NCBI RefSeq assembly: GCF_029835735.1
Contig: NZ_JAOEAL010000001.1
Span: 62,001-126,000, forward strand
Source of the DNA: Shewanella sp. GD04112
GTDB lineage: Bacteria > Pseudomonadota > Gammaproteobacteria > Enterobacterales > Shewanellaceae
DNA: 64,000 nucleotides
Direction: 5' to 3'
Below, piece after piece: positions 34,363 through 43,043 of the stretch. Position 1 is the first letter of the stretch; the number at the start of each line of letters is the position of its first letter. The notes beneath the pieces are model-generated. The model was not told where the DNA came from, made no database searches, and saw only the letters and a program-made list of their open reading frames with translations. Both the position numbers and the translations under genes were made by a program.

Positions 34363-34490
34363 CGACAGTCGCCTCAATTGCAGCCACAGAATGTAGCTGC
34401 TCTATGCGACAGCTTAAAACATGACTTTTGGCACTTATGGGTGACTCCCCGTGCTCGTTAATATCAAGCTTCAAACTTTGATGGAGCAAG

Positions 34491-35222
34491 ATGATGAACA
34501 CGATTTTCACCCTGTCGCAATTTGTGCATATTACCGCGGGCGCACTGGCATTAGTGTTATTTTGGATGCCTGCCATGCTGAAAAAGGGCAGCGCGAACCA
34601 TAGTCGTTTTGGCCGTTATTATGTTTATGCCATGTACACAGTGGCGGCGACGGGCGTGGCGATGGCAACGACGGGCCTGATTGATCCGCTCGCGGTGATT
34701 AAACAGCCTGCGGCCAACGCTGACGCCTTAGCGGCGCAGATTGCAGATCGTAAAAATGCTTGGATATTTCTCATCTATATCAGCTTGTTAACTCTAGTGA
34801 CCGTTAGGCATGGCGTGTTGGTCCTGCGTTATAAGGCGCAGCGTCAGCAATTAAAATCGCCTATGCATCTGTCGTTAATGCTGAGCTTAACGCTACTTGG
34901 CCCTGTGATGGCGATATGGGGATACCAAGAAAAGCTGATCCTCGCGATGATTTTCGGCCTGTTAGGCACTACGGTTGGGGCGGGATTCTTGCGTTATAGC
35001 GTTAAGGCGACCCTGACCAAATTAGAATGGTGGATTGAGCATTTAGGCGCCATGATTGGCTCGGGTATCGCCTGTTACACCGCCTTTTTCGCCTTTGGTG
35101 GCAGCCGTTTGTTTATCGACCATGGCAATTTGCGTCTGCTGTCGTGGACACTGCCAGGTGTTATCGGTTTTGTGGTGATCCGCTATTTAAGCGGCAAGTA
35201 TCAACGTCGTTTTGCGGATTAA
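34491..35222 (+). CDS. Uncharacterised multi-pass membrane protein (DUF2306-like)
   Basis: 243-residue protein with six or seven hydrophobic helices, starting FVHITAGALALVLFWMPAMLKKG, which matches the pattern of DUF2306-type proteins with a short histidine-containing first helix. Histidines at the helix edges (VHITAG, RHGVLVL, IEHLGAM) hint at haem or metal binding, not proven. The ATG used (34491) follows GGAGCAAG. Confidence 0.66.
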   Translation: MMNTIFTLSQFVHITAGALALVLFWMPAMLKKGSANHSRFGRYYVYAMYTVAATGVAMATTGLIDPLAVIKQPAANADALAAQIADRKNAWIFLIYISLLTLVTVRHGVLVLRYKAQRQQLKSPMHLSLMLSLTLLGPVMAIWGYQEKLILAMIFGLLGTTVGAGFLRYSVKATLTKLEWWIEHLGAMIGSGIACYTAFFAFGGSRLFIDHGNLRLLSWTLPGVIGFVVIRYLSGKYQRRFAD

Positions 35223-35312
35223 CCTGAAACGTAAAAGCATAGGGAGCCGTAAAAAGACAGGGGCCGCCTAAGCTACCCCTATATTGAGATGATGTGAGCG
35301 GTTTTACCCGAG

Positions 35313-37208
35313 TTACACCTTGGTCTCGGCGGCGGCATTGGCCGCCTTAGCGGATTCGAGCCACTGATCCATCTTTTGCTCCAATAAATCTAAGGGCAAG
35401 GCGCCATTTTCGAGTAGCCTGTCGTGGAAGACTTTAATATCAAACTTATCGCCCAAGGCTTTTTTGGCCTTAGTGCGCAATTCGATAATTTTTAGCTCGC
35501 CCAGCTTGTAACCTAAGGCTTGCCCCGGCCAAACCACATAGCGCTCGATTTCGCCCGTGGCTTCAGAGAGGTGTATTCCCTCAGTCGCCACTGCATAATC
35601 AATGGCTTGCTCACGGCTCCAATCCTTAGCATGCATACCCGTGTCGACCACTAAGCGCACCGCACGGTGTAACTCAGACTGCAAGCGGCCAAGGTCGTTA
35701 ATCGGATTATCCTGATACATGCCCATCTCGGCGGCTAAGCGCTCAGCATACAGTGCCCAACCTTCTCCCGCGGCATTAGAGTAAAAAATGGTACTCAGCA
35801 GCGGCAAGGTATCCGACAGACCGATGAGCGTCTGTAGATGATGGCCGGGATTGGTCTCGTGGTAGGTTAAGGTTTGCAGCGAATAGGAGGGCAGCGCCGC
35901 CATATCGTACAGGCTTATCCAGAAGGTGCCCTTACGCGAACCATCTTGAGAAGGCGCATCGTAAAATGCACCGCTGGTTGCGGCGGCGCGACTGTCTGGC
36001 ACGGCTTCAACCGCAACCTCTTGATTCGGTAACAGCCCAAACCACAACGGTAATTTGGCGTTCACTTTCGTCAGATAGCCGTGAATGTCCGTCATTAATT
36101 GCTGTTTACCCTCGGGGGTGTTGGGGTAGATGTATTTAGGATCCTTAAGCAATCGCTGCATGCGCTCGCCCACTGTGCCTTTGCGGTAACCCACTTGCTT
36201 GAGTAACACATCCATCTCGGCCGTAATGCGGGCAACTTCGTCTAATCCTAGTTGGTGGATCTCATCTGGGGTCATCTCCGAATTGGCGAGGTGCTTAATC
36301 ATCGCCTTGTAGAGTTTAGCGCCTTGAGGTTGGTGTCCGAGTCCCGTTACATGGGTGGCCTTGAGGCGCACGGCTTGCAGTGCGGAAATCAACTGGCGCG
36401 TCGCAGGGTAATATTTTGTCTCCACCAGTTCGGCGGCAGAGTTCACCAACGCTTCACTTTCTGGTACTTGGGCGGCGGTTAATTTGGCTTTAAAACTGCT
36501 GACCAAGGGATGTTCATTAGCATGGTGCACTAATTGTTGCTGCAACACGGCTATGGTCTTATCGATAATAAAATCGGGTGGGATCACGCCCATTTGCACA
36601 TCTTGATCCAGCTTATCGATAACTGTGCCCATGGCGGCAGGATACATGGTTAAGCGGTTGAGATAGGCCTTAGCTTGCTCTGGGGTGGTGACCGCAAACT
36701 TATCTTCCATATACCCCGGAAATTCAACATGCAATCCAGATAAGTGGTTGACGACATAAGGTAAAAACCAAACGCCGTATTCACCGAGCATAGTGCCATA
36801 GGCCACGGTTTCGGCTGGCAGCAGGGCGCCAGCGATTTCAGATTTTATCGAGCCTAAACTCACTTGCTCAGAGGCGCTAAGCTGGCTGGCATCGATAGTA
36901 TTGAGTTCGGTCAATATGGCCTTAAGCGCTTTACGGCGATGATTTTCCCCCGATGGGCTGTAATCGGTCAGCTTAGAGAGTACATCCTTGCCCGCTTCAT
37001 CCTCGGCCACGCCATAATAGGTGGCGATTTCGGGTCTAAGGGCAAAATAACGCTGGGTGATTGGCGCAAGTTGTTGCTTAAGGCTCAATACTTGGACGGC
37101 CTTTTCGGCCTTGGCCTGCTCGGCGGTTTGATTGGTCTGTGTTGGGTTTGGATCGCTACAGCCCGTTGCTAACATGGCCAGCATTAAAGCATTTATTATT
37201 CTTTTCAT
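35313..37208 (-). CDS. DUF885 family lipoprotein, putative zinc peptidase
   Basis: 631-residue envelope protein. From the ATG at 37208 (MKRIINALML) it has a lipoprotein signal with lipobox ATGC (Cys17); an earlier in-frame start would add ten residues. The DUF885 domain has the HExxH-like motif YHETNPGHHLQTLIG near residue 475, as in this M3-like gluzincin family, and a downstream GEGWALYAERLAAEMG with a conserved E. A role in peptide cleavage is likely, but not known. It stands alone on the minus strand. Confidence 0.84.
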   Translation of the reverse strand: MKRIINALMLAMLATGCSDPNPTQTNQTAEQAKAEKAVQVLSLKQQLAPITQRYFALRPEIATYYGVAEDEAGKDVLSKLTDYSPSGENHRRKALKAILTELNTIDASQLSASEQVSLGSIKSEIAGALLPAETVAYGTMLGEYGVWFLPYVVNHLSGLHVEFPGYMEDKFAVTTPEQAKAYLNRLTMYPAAMGTVIDKLDQDVQMGVIPPDFIIDKTIAVLQQQLVHHANEHPLVSSFKAKLTAAQVPESEALVNSAAELVETKYYPATRQLISALQAVRLKATHVTGLGHQPQGAKLYKAMIKHLANSEMTPDEIHQLGLDEVARITAEMDVLLKQVGYRKGTVGERMQRLLKDPKYIYPNTPEGKQQLMTDIHGYLTKVNAKLPLWFGLLPNQEVAVEAVPDSRAAATSGAFYDAPSQDGSRKGTFWISLYDMAALPSYSLQTLTYHETNPGHHLQTLIGLSDTLPLLSTIFYSNAAGEGWALYAERLAAEMGMYQDNPINDLGRLQSELHRAVRLVVDTGMHAKDWSREQAIDYAVATEGIHLSEATGEIERYVVWPGQALGYKLGELKIIELRTKAKKALGDKFDIKVFHDRLLENGALPLDLLEQKMDQWLESAKAANAAAETKV

Positions 37209-37504
37209 CGGGTTACTCATACAAAGACATTGAGGCAAATCCGTTATCGAACTGACCCCTCAAGCGTTAAACCGTATTTAGTGTGATCAAGCTCAAATTT
37301 GAACGGTTATCCTAGCAGTTTATTGCACTCAAACCGTATAACTTTTGTTACTCGTTTTGAGTGGATTAAAGTCAGAGCTGTAAGCTACGACTTTCATTTT
37401 ATTACTGCTTTAAATCGTTATTTGTTGCTAATTTGTTGACGGCTTAATGTATAAGTTGCTTAAATCTTATTGTTTTGGATGAGCGAGCAATAAAAGGACA
37501 AAAA

Positions 37505-38083
37505 ATGGAAGTTATACAAAAGAGGGGAAAAAACAAACATACTTTTCGCTTAGGGCAAGAGCAGTTTGAATACGCCTATGAAGATGGATCAGCTAAAGGG
37601 GATGTTGAAGTTTATTACGGTGATTTACCCCTTAAACGTTCTGAGCAAACTGAGCAAAATGATTGGCTTAGAAACGTAGGTGTATTGTGGATCTTGCTTG
37701 GCCTGTTTCAAAGTGGCTATGGCAGTTTTACGCGAGGTGCCTTTTACTTTGACCCCATGTGGATATTTATTGGGGCCGCCTGCTTAACATGGGCACTAAT
37801 GACCAAGGTTACTTATACTGTATTTAAAGCTGAGGGTGCTAATATCTTTATTATCAAAGACAAACATCATGATGTCTTGATTGAAGAGTTAATGGCGCGC
37901 CGTAAAGCACAGTTGGCCAATTGGTATGCTGATATCAACCCTGAGAATGAGTTGAATAATGAGATCAACAAATTCAAATGGCTAGTTAAGCAAGAAGTGC
38001 TAACGGAAGAAGAGTCAGAGCAAAAGATTAAAGAAGTTAAGTTTTATCATCAAGTTGATGATGAGCAAAGGGTTTTAAATTAA
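37505..38083 (+). CDS. Uncharacterised membrane protein with a SHOCT-like C-terminus
   Basis: 192-residue protein (ATG at 37505 after AAAAGGAC; an in-frame start ten codons earlier is possible). Two helices lie at about 60-78 and 88-110, with a soluble N-terminal part and a C-terminal tail ending EINKFKWLVKQEVLTEEESEQKIKEVK, which resembles the SHOCT short C-terminal helix motif. It precedes the frameshifted gene at 38126 by about 40 bases and may be co-transcribed with it. Confidence 0.7.
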   Translation: MEVIQKRGKNKHTFRLGQEQFEYAYEDGSAKGDVEVYYGDLPLKRSEQTEQNDWLRNVGVLWILLGLFQSGYGSFTRGAFYFDPMWIFIGAACLTWALMTKVTYTVFKAEGANIFIIKDKHHDVLIEELMARRKAQLANWYADINPENELNNEINKFKWLVKQEVLTEEESEQKIKEVKFYHQVDDEQRVLN

Positions 38084-38125
38084 GCTTCTCTTCTGAGATT
38101 TTTTACTTATCCGCATGTCGTTAGG

Positions 38126-38699
38126 ATGGCATTAATGGCATGGCTTAACTCACTGCGAAAAAGAGATGATTGCCTGCTCTATCAAGAGCGGGCGATCTTT
38201 TATCATAATCCTATTTCGGGCTGGCTCAGGTTATTAGTAGGTTTGGTTGGGGGGGGTAACTCCTCTGCTTCCGCTCGGGTATTTTCTATCTCATTGGCTG
38301 CAAATAGATTGGTCAAATCCTCCTGCTTTGTTGTTTCTCGGTATTCATACCTTGTTTTTGTGCCTGCTACCTACCGCGATTATGACACTCTCCCTCTGGT
38401 TTGCAGGCTTAGCCATGTCGATAGAGTTGCGGATTAATGCAGTGACGAATGAAGTTGTGCTAACGCGGCGCAACCTGATAACCCAGCAAGTAACCGTATA
38501 TTCACTCGACCGAATTGAAATCACAAAGGTTGGATTGCCAGCACAAAATCCTGACTACGACCAACCTTTTGTCACCTTACAAATGCCTGATGGTTTAAAA
38601 GTCGATATCTGTAGTTTTATGCGGGACCATGAAGCGAAAGAATGCGCAGGCCGCATTAGCCAGTTTATTTCAGAGGCGAGGGCAACCACTCTCAAATAG
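38126..38699 (+). pseudogene. Frameshifted (G8 tract) membrane protein with PH-like domain
   Basis: Two overlapping frames cover one gene. The first (from 38126, or an ATG at 38135) reads MALMAWLNSLRKRDDCLLYQERAIFYHNPISGW... and breaks at a run of eight G (38249-38256). Removing one G makes LRLLVGLVGGVTPLLPLGYFL and continues into the second frame, which runs to 38699 and contains helices and a PH-like sequence (about LRINAVTNEVVLTRRN...). The restored product would be about 190 residues. The run could be a genuine phase-variable tract, a strain mutation or a read error; in this sequence the gene is broken. It overlaps the convergent gene at 38670-39269 by 30 bases. Confidence 0.72.
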
Positions 38700-39269
38700 G
38701 TAGCTTTCAAATGGATTCCCATCGACATAAAACAATAAAGCGCCTAATTCATATCTAACGGAGAAAGCATTGTTCATCATGGCCTCTGGGGCAGATAGGC
38801 AATACCATTGGGGCTCATCTCGCTGAGGTTGCTGCCATTCAGTGGTTAATTTTTGTGATTGGGCGATTAATTGCTGTCTTTGCGTTGTATCTGGGAAAAG
38901 TTGCTCCAAGGTATGGGACTGTATTTGCTGTCCTTGAGGATTAAAAATGCCAATATCTGGGCCAGTTTCTTCCGCAACATATTTACCTACGGTAATCACA
39001 AACCCATTGTCGTTTACTGCAAATTTGGCTGGTGCGAAGCGATAAGGCAGTGGATAGCGCTTGGAAAGCACATATCCAGACTGTTCATCCCAGATAAAAA
39101 TACTCATTTGCGCTGACTCAGGTTTGTCTAAGGGAAATGAGCCAGAGTGGAGTCGCGCAATGACTCCTCCATCAGGGCTGACCATCACAATCGACTTAGG
39201 TACAGGCCATGAGCTAGCTAGGCTTTGGCTGGAAAAAATCAGTAGCAGCAAACTCAGTATCCTTAACAT
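38670..39269 (-). CDS. Uncharacterised secreted protein
   Basis: 199-residue protein (ATG at 39269, MLRILSLLLLIFSSQSLA) with a clear signal peptide of about 18 residues. The mature part is beta-rich with no recognised motif and one late Cys pair. An in-frame ATG six codons upstream (39287) is an alternative. It overlaps the 3' end of the frameshifted gene convergently by 30 bases. Function unknown. Confidence 0.68.
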   Translation of the reverse strand: MLRILSLLLLIFSSQSLASSWPVPKSIVMVSPDGGVIARLHSGSFPLDKPESAQMSIFIWDEQSGYVLSKRYPLPYRFAPAKFAVNDNGFVITVGKYVAEETGPDIGIFNPQGQQIQSHTLEQLFPDTTQRQQLIAQSQKLTTEWQQPQRDEPQWYCLSAPEAMMNNAFSVRYELGALLFYVDGNPFESYLFESGCPRL

Positions 39270-39445
39270 AACTATTCCATTTCGCACCTGTTAGCTTGTT
39301 TGTATTAACTTACAGGATTTTCCTTTGTAAATTCAATGATACTCAAGGTGAGTACTTTAGTCGCCCTTATCCTCTATCAAGCACGCTATGAGCTAATTGC
39401 TTAAGTCTACTCTCTGAGTAAAGGCTTTATCCAAAAAACGCAGTT

Positions 39446-39490
39446 AGTTGACATAGTCAATCAATCTTGATATTGTTGATAATGTCAACT
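39446..39490. promoter_or_regulatory. Twin MarR-type operators upstream of the MarR gene
   Basis: Two copies of GTTGA-N5-TCAA(C/T): GTTGA at 39447 with TCAAT ending 39461, and GTTGATAATGTCAAC at 39475-39489. The whole block is bounded by an outer inverted repeat AGTTGACAT / ATGTCAACT. Box centres are 28 bases apart. Located 20 bases before the MarR start, this fits autoregulation. Confidence 0.72.
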
Positions 39491-39506
39491 ATCTCGAGAT
39501 GCCATT

Positions 39507-39935
39507 ATGTCTACCACTTCCCTCGGTGAAACCTTGCACAGATTAGTGCATGCCTACAAAAAACAGCTGCGTGCGGATATTGCTGCGCAGCAGATTGAAT
39601 TGCCTGTCACCCATATTCGGGTGCTCAAGGGGATTTGCCGTCACCCCGAGGCCACGGCGCAATCTATTGCCCTACGTATGCAGCGGGATAAAGCCCAAAT
39701 TACGCGGGTGCTCAATGAGCTACAGCAGGCTGGTTATATCCTCAAGGTCGATAATCCTAAGGATGGTCGTAGTCAGTTGCTGAGACCGACGGCTCAGGGT
39801 GAGCAGTTGATGACGCAAATTATTGCCGCCGAAAAAGCCACCGTTGCCCATATGACCCAAGCGCTCAGTCAGGATGAAATTGCGGTGTTTATCCGTATTG
39901 CCAACCAGATCAGCGATAGCGTGGCGGAAAGCTAA
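39507..39935 (+). CDS. MarR-family transcriptional regulator
   Basis: 142-residue winged-helix regulator. The recognition helix area is ATAQSIALRMQRDKAQITRVLNELQQAGYI (about 46-75) and the wing is VDNPKDGRSQLLRPT (about 79-93), the standard MarR DNA-binding unit. The gene lies 34 bases before a siderophore-interacting oxidoreductase and behind twin inverted repeats, so it likely represses itself and that gene. The ligand is unknown; the downstream function hints at an iron or siderophore link. Confidence 0.88.
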   Translation: MSTTSLGETLHRLVHAYKKQLRADIAAQQIELPVTHIRVLKGICRHPEATAQSIALRMQRDKAQITRVLNELQQAGYILKVDNPKDGRSQLLRPTAQGEQLMTQIIAAEKATVAHMTQALSQDEIAVFIRIANQISDSVAES

Positions 39936-39969
39936 CGATTGAATGCCATTTATTTTTTGGAGTTTTAGT

Positions 39970-40722
39970 ATGAACAGACCCGCCCCGCGCGAATTGACCG
40001 TGATAGGTAAAACCCAAGTCACGCCACATATGCTACGTATCACCTTAGGCGGCGATGGCTTCGCAGGTTTTCCCGCCGATCAAGAAAGCGCCTATATCAA
40101 ATTACTGTTTCCGCAGCCGGGGGATGAGCGGCCATTAATGCGCACTTATACCATTCGTCAGCAGCGGATGAATGAAATCGATGTGGACTTTGTGCTGCAC
40201 GATACCGATGGCCCCGCATCCCGTTGGGCAAAGTCGACCGAGATTGGGGATACCATCCAAATCGGTGGCCCCGGACTGAAAAAACTGATCAACTTAGATG
40301 CCGAATGGTTTTTATTGGCAGGGGATATGACGGCCTTGCCCGCCATCAGCGTGAACTTGGCGCAATTGCCAAGCAATGCAGTGGGTTACGCAGTGATTGA
40401 GGTGCTAAGTGAAGCCGATATTCAGCCCTTAGTGCATCCTCGCAATGTGCAACTGCATTGGGTGATTAATCCAGAGGCCGACCCAGAAGGTAAGCCCTTG
40501 GTCGAACGCATTGCTCAGTTGCCAAAACTCGAGGGACAAGGCGCCGTGTGGCTCGCCTGCGAATTTAGCAGTATGCGCGCCCTAAGAAAGCTGCTTAAGC
40601 AGACATACGACTTACCGAAAAGCCATTTTTATACATCAAGTTACTGGAAAATCGGCTGTAATGAAGGCGAGCATAAGCTGGTAAAACAACAAGATGAGCA
40701 GTTAGAAAATGGCGCTCAATAA
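39970..40722 (+). CDS. Siderophore-interacting protein (ViuB/SIP family ferric reductase)
   Basis: 250-residue FAD- and NAD(P)H-binding oxidoreductase that reduces ferric siderophores in the cytoplasm to release iron. From the ATG at 39970 (MNRPAPREL, preceded by GGAG) the FAD-binding barrel shows HMLRITLGGDGFAGFP and RTYTIRQQ (FAD-binding Arg-Thr-Tyr-Thr), and the SIP C-terminal domain shows WFLLAGDMTALPAISVNLA and the NAD(P)H site. It follows the MarR regulator by 34 bases. Confidence 0.88.
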   Translation: MNRPAPRELTVIGKTQVTPHMLRITLGGDGFAGFPADQESAYIKLLFPQPGDERPLMRTYTIRQQRMNEIDVDFVLHDTDGPASRWAKSTEIGDTIQIGGPGLKKLINLDAEWFLLAGDMTALPAISVNLAQLPSNAVGYAVIEVLSEADIQPLVHPRNVQLHWVINPEADPEGKPLVERIAQLPKLEGQGAVWLACEFSSMRALRKLLKQTYDLPKSHFYTSSYWKIGCNEGEHKLVKQQDEQLENGAQ

Positions 40723-40737
40723 CCGCAGATATGATTG

Positions 40738-40776
40738 CTAAACAAGGCCGGCAGTATCCATGGCGACCTTGTTTAG
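40738..40776. terminator. Bidirectional terminator between the SIP gene and hutI
   Basis: Ten-base stem CTAAACAAGG / CCTTGTTTAG with a 19-base loop. It lies 15 bases past the SIP stop and just before the hutI stop on the other strand. Confidence 0.78.
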
Positions 40777-40788
40777 CTGAACCGCTGA

Positions 40789-42015
40789 TTATTGATGCAC
40801 TAACTTACCGTTTTTCACCACATCCTTGCAGGGATTCACGCCGTAGCTATAGGCGAGTTGCGCTGGGGTGGCGATATCCCACAGACAGAAATCCGCCTGT
40901 TTACCAACCACTAAGCTGCCGACACTCTCTTCAATCCCAAGAGCCTTAGCGGCATTCAATGTTAAACCCGCAAGCGCTTCCTCTGGTGTTAAGCGGAATA
41001 GGGTGCAACCCATGTTCAGCATCAGCAGAGTCGAGCAGATGGGCGATGAGCCGGGATTAAAGTCGCTGGCGAGCACCATAGGCACACCGTATTGACGCAA
41101 TAAGTCGATAGGCGGTTTTTGGGTTTCCCGCAAAAAGTAAAACGCGCCCGGTAACAGCACGGCGCAGGTGCCACTTTCACTTAGGGCCTTAACGCCAGCC
41201 TCATCTAAATATTCAATATGATCAACCGACTTAGCGCCTAAGCGTGCGGCTAATTCAGAGCCGCCCATATTGGATAATTGCTCGGCGTGCAGTTTGACTT
41301 GCAGGCCAGCCGCTTTGGCGGCGCTCAGCACGCGCTCGGTTTGCTCTAGGTTAAAGGCGATGTTTTCACAGAATACATCCACCGCATCGGCGAGGTTTTC
41401 GGCAATCACCGCAGGCAGCATCTTATTGATTATTAAGTCGACATAGCCGTCGCTATTGTCTTTAAACTCGGGCGGCACCGCATGGGCACCGAGGAAGGTG
41501 GTCTTCACATCCACATGGTGATGTTGGCCGAGTTCGCGGGCAACACGCAGGATTTTGAGTTCGGTTTCGGTATCTAAACCGTAGCCAGATTTAATCTCAA
41601 CCGTAGTGACGCCTTCCTTTGCCAAGGCATTTAAACGCTGGCGTCCGAGATCAAATAACTCGGCTTCGTCGGCTTCACGGCAGGCGTTAACCGTGGAAAT
41701 AATGCCGCCGCCAGCACGGGCGATTTCCTCGTAGGTAGCGCCCTTTAGGCGTAGCTCGAATTCGTTGGCACGATTACCGGCAAACACTAAATGGGTGTGG
41801 GCATCAATCAGCCCCGGAGTGATCCAACCGCCCTTGCCCCTGTAAACAGGAATGGACAACACATCGAAGGCGGGCAGCTCGCTGCGCGGGCCTAACCAGG
41901 CAATTTTACCGTCTTTTACTGCGATAGCTGCATTGGTAATTGCGCCGTAAGGTGCTGATATGGAAGGGTCCATTGTTGCTACGTTAACGTCTATCCAAAC
42001 CTGATCCCAAGACAT
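40789..42015 (-). CDS. hutI: Imidazolonepropionase
   Basis: Third enzyme of histidine degradation, hydrolysing 4-imidazolone-5-propanoate to N-formimino-L-glutamate. The 408-residue length fits. Zn/metal and catalytic motifs are visible: DAHTHLVFAG (about 71-80), the His pair in LHAEQLSNMGG, DHIEYLDEAG and the Asp in LASDFNPGS. It is transcribed divergently from hutC-hutU-hutH across the HutC box at 42081-42110. hutG is not in the window, so the last step is elsewhere. Confidence 0.93.
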   Translation of the reverse strand: MSWDQVWIDVNVATMDPSISAPYGAITNAAIAVKDGKIAWLGPRSELPAFDVLSIPVYRGKGGWITPGLIDAHTHLVFAGNRANEFELRLKGATYEEIARAGGGIISTVNACREADEAELFDLGRQRLNALAKEGVTTVEIKSGYGLDTETELKILRVARELGQHHHVDVKTTFLGAHAVPPEFKDNSDGYVDLIINKMLPAVIAENLADAVDVFCENIAFNLEQTERVLSAAKAAGLQVKLHAEQLSNMGGSELAARLGAKSVDHIEYLDEAGVKALSESGTCAVLLPGAFYFLRETQKPPIDLLRQYGVPMVLASDFNPGSSPICSTLLMLNMGCTLFRLTPEEALAGLTLNAAKALGIEESVGSLVVGKQADFCLWDIATPAQLAYSYGVNPCKDVVKNGKLVHQ

Positions 42016-42080
42016 TGTTATCCCTCGCTGCGTTGGCTTTTTGGCCCCGCAAACTCTTTATTATCGAAAGTTATGTGAGC

Positions 42081-42110
42081 TAGCTTGTATTTACTTGTAT
42101 ATACAAGCTA
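42081..42110. promoter_or_regulatory. HutC operator (hutI/hutC divergent promoter)
   Basis: CTTGTATATACAAG (42094-42107) matches the HutC consensus TTGTATATACAA, and an outer inverted repeat TAGCTTGTAT / ATACAAGCTA (42081-42090, 42101-42110) surrounds it. It lies 78 bases from hutI and about 103 from hutC and can control both directions. Confidence 0.8.
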
Positions 42111-42212
42111 GGATTGTAGCCGCAATTTTGAACGTTTGAAAGTGGCTCAGTGTTTTGGTGTGTGAGTACTTACCATGCCAAACCTAGGTAGATTTGATCT
42201 TGAGGAAGTGTT

Positions 42213-42920
42213 TTGGCTACGCCTAAGTTTGCAGAAATTAAGCAATATATCATTGGCTGTATCGAGTCTGGTGAGTGGGAAGAAAATGCCCGTGTCCCCT
42301 CGGAAAATCAGCTGGCCGAACTGTTTGTCTGTAGCCGTATGACGGCGCGTCGCGCCTTGACTGAGCTGACAGATAACGGCGTGCTTGAGCGTTCGCAGGG
42401 GCTGGGCACCTTTGTGGCCGGGCGAAAGTCGCAATCCTCCATGTTGGCGATCCGCAACATTGCCGACGAAATCAAAGACCGTGGTCATGGTTACAGTGTG
42501 CAGCAGTTAGCACTTAGACAAGTGAATGCCACCGCGCCTATCGCCATCGCACTGGCGCTGGAGCTCGGAAGTCCGGTGTTTCATTCGGTGTTAGTGCATT
42601 GCGAGCAGGGCGTGCCGCTGCAAGTCGAGGAGCGTTATGTGAATCCTGCCTTTGCGCCTGATTACTTAGAGCAGGACTTTAGCGAGCAGACACCCCATGA
42701 GTACCTGTCGCAGGTGGCTCCGCTGACCGAGGCGCACCACACCATCGAAGCCATTATTGCCAGTAGCGAATTGCAGCAGAGGTTAGCCATTCCGGCGACT
42801 GAGCCCTGTTTACAGATTTCACGCCGCACTTGGTCGCGCCAAGGGGTGGTGAGTTTTGCCAAATTGGTACACCCAGGTAGCCGCTTTAAGCTCGGCGGAC
42901 ACCTGACATTCAATAAATAA
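42213..42920 (+). CDS. hutC: Histidine utilisation repressor HutC (GntR family)
   Basis: 235-residue repressor of the GntR/HutC subfamily, with N-terminal winged helix (ENARVPSENQLAELFVCSRMTARRALTELTDNGVLERSQGLGTFV, about 22-66) and a C-terminal UTRA domain that binds urocanate. It starts at a TTG (42213), with GAGGAAG at a good distance and no in-frame ATG upstream, which is a weak start expected for a repressor. Its operator lies just upstream. hutU follows. Confidence 0.9.
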   Translation: MATPKFAEIKQYIIGCIESGEWEENARVPSENQLAELFVCSRMTARRALTELTDNGVLERSQGLGTFVAGRKSQSSMLAIRNIADEIKDRGHGYSVQQLALRQVNATAPIAIALALELGSPVFHSVLVHCEQGVPLQVEERYVNPAFAPDYLEQDFSEQTPHEYLSQVAPLTEAHHTIEAIIASSELQQRLAIPATEPCLQISRRTWSRQGVVSFAKLVHPGSRFKLGGHLTFNK

Positions 42921-43043
42921 CGTACGCAAACAGCGGTGAAGGCTTATGGCATTCATCCAATGTTTAGCGACAAAAACACAATAAAAACAATAGCACTTAG
43001 CCGAATGGCGAGTGAGTTCAACAGGTTGAAAGAGGACATCTCA

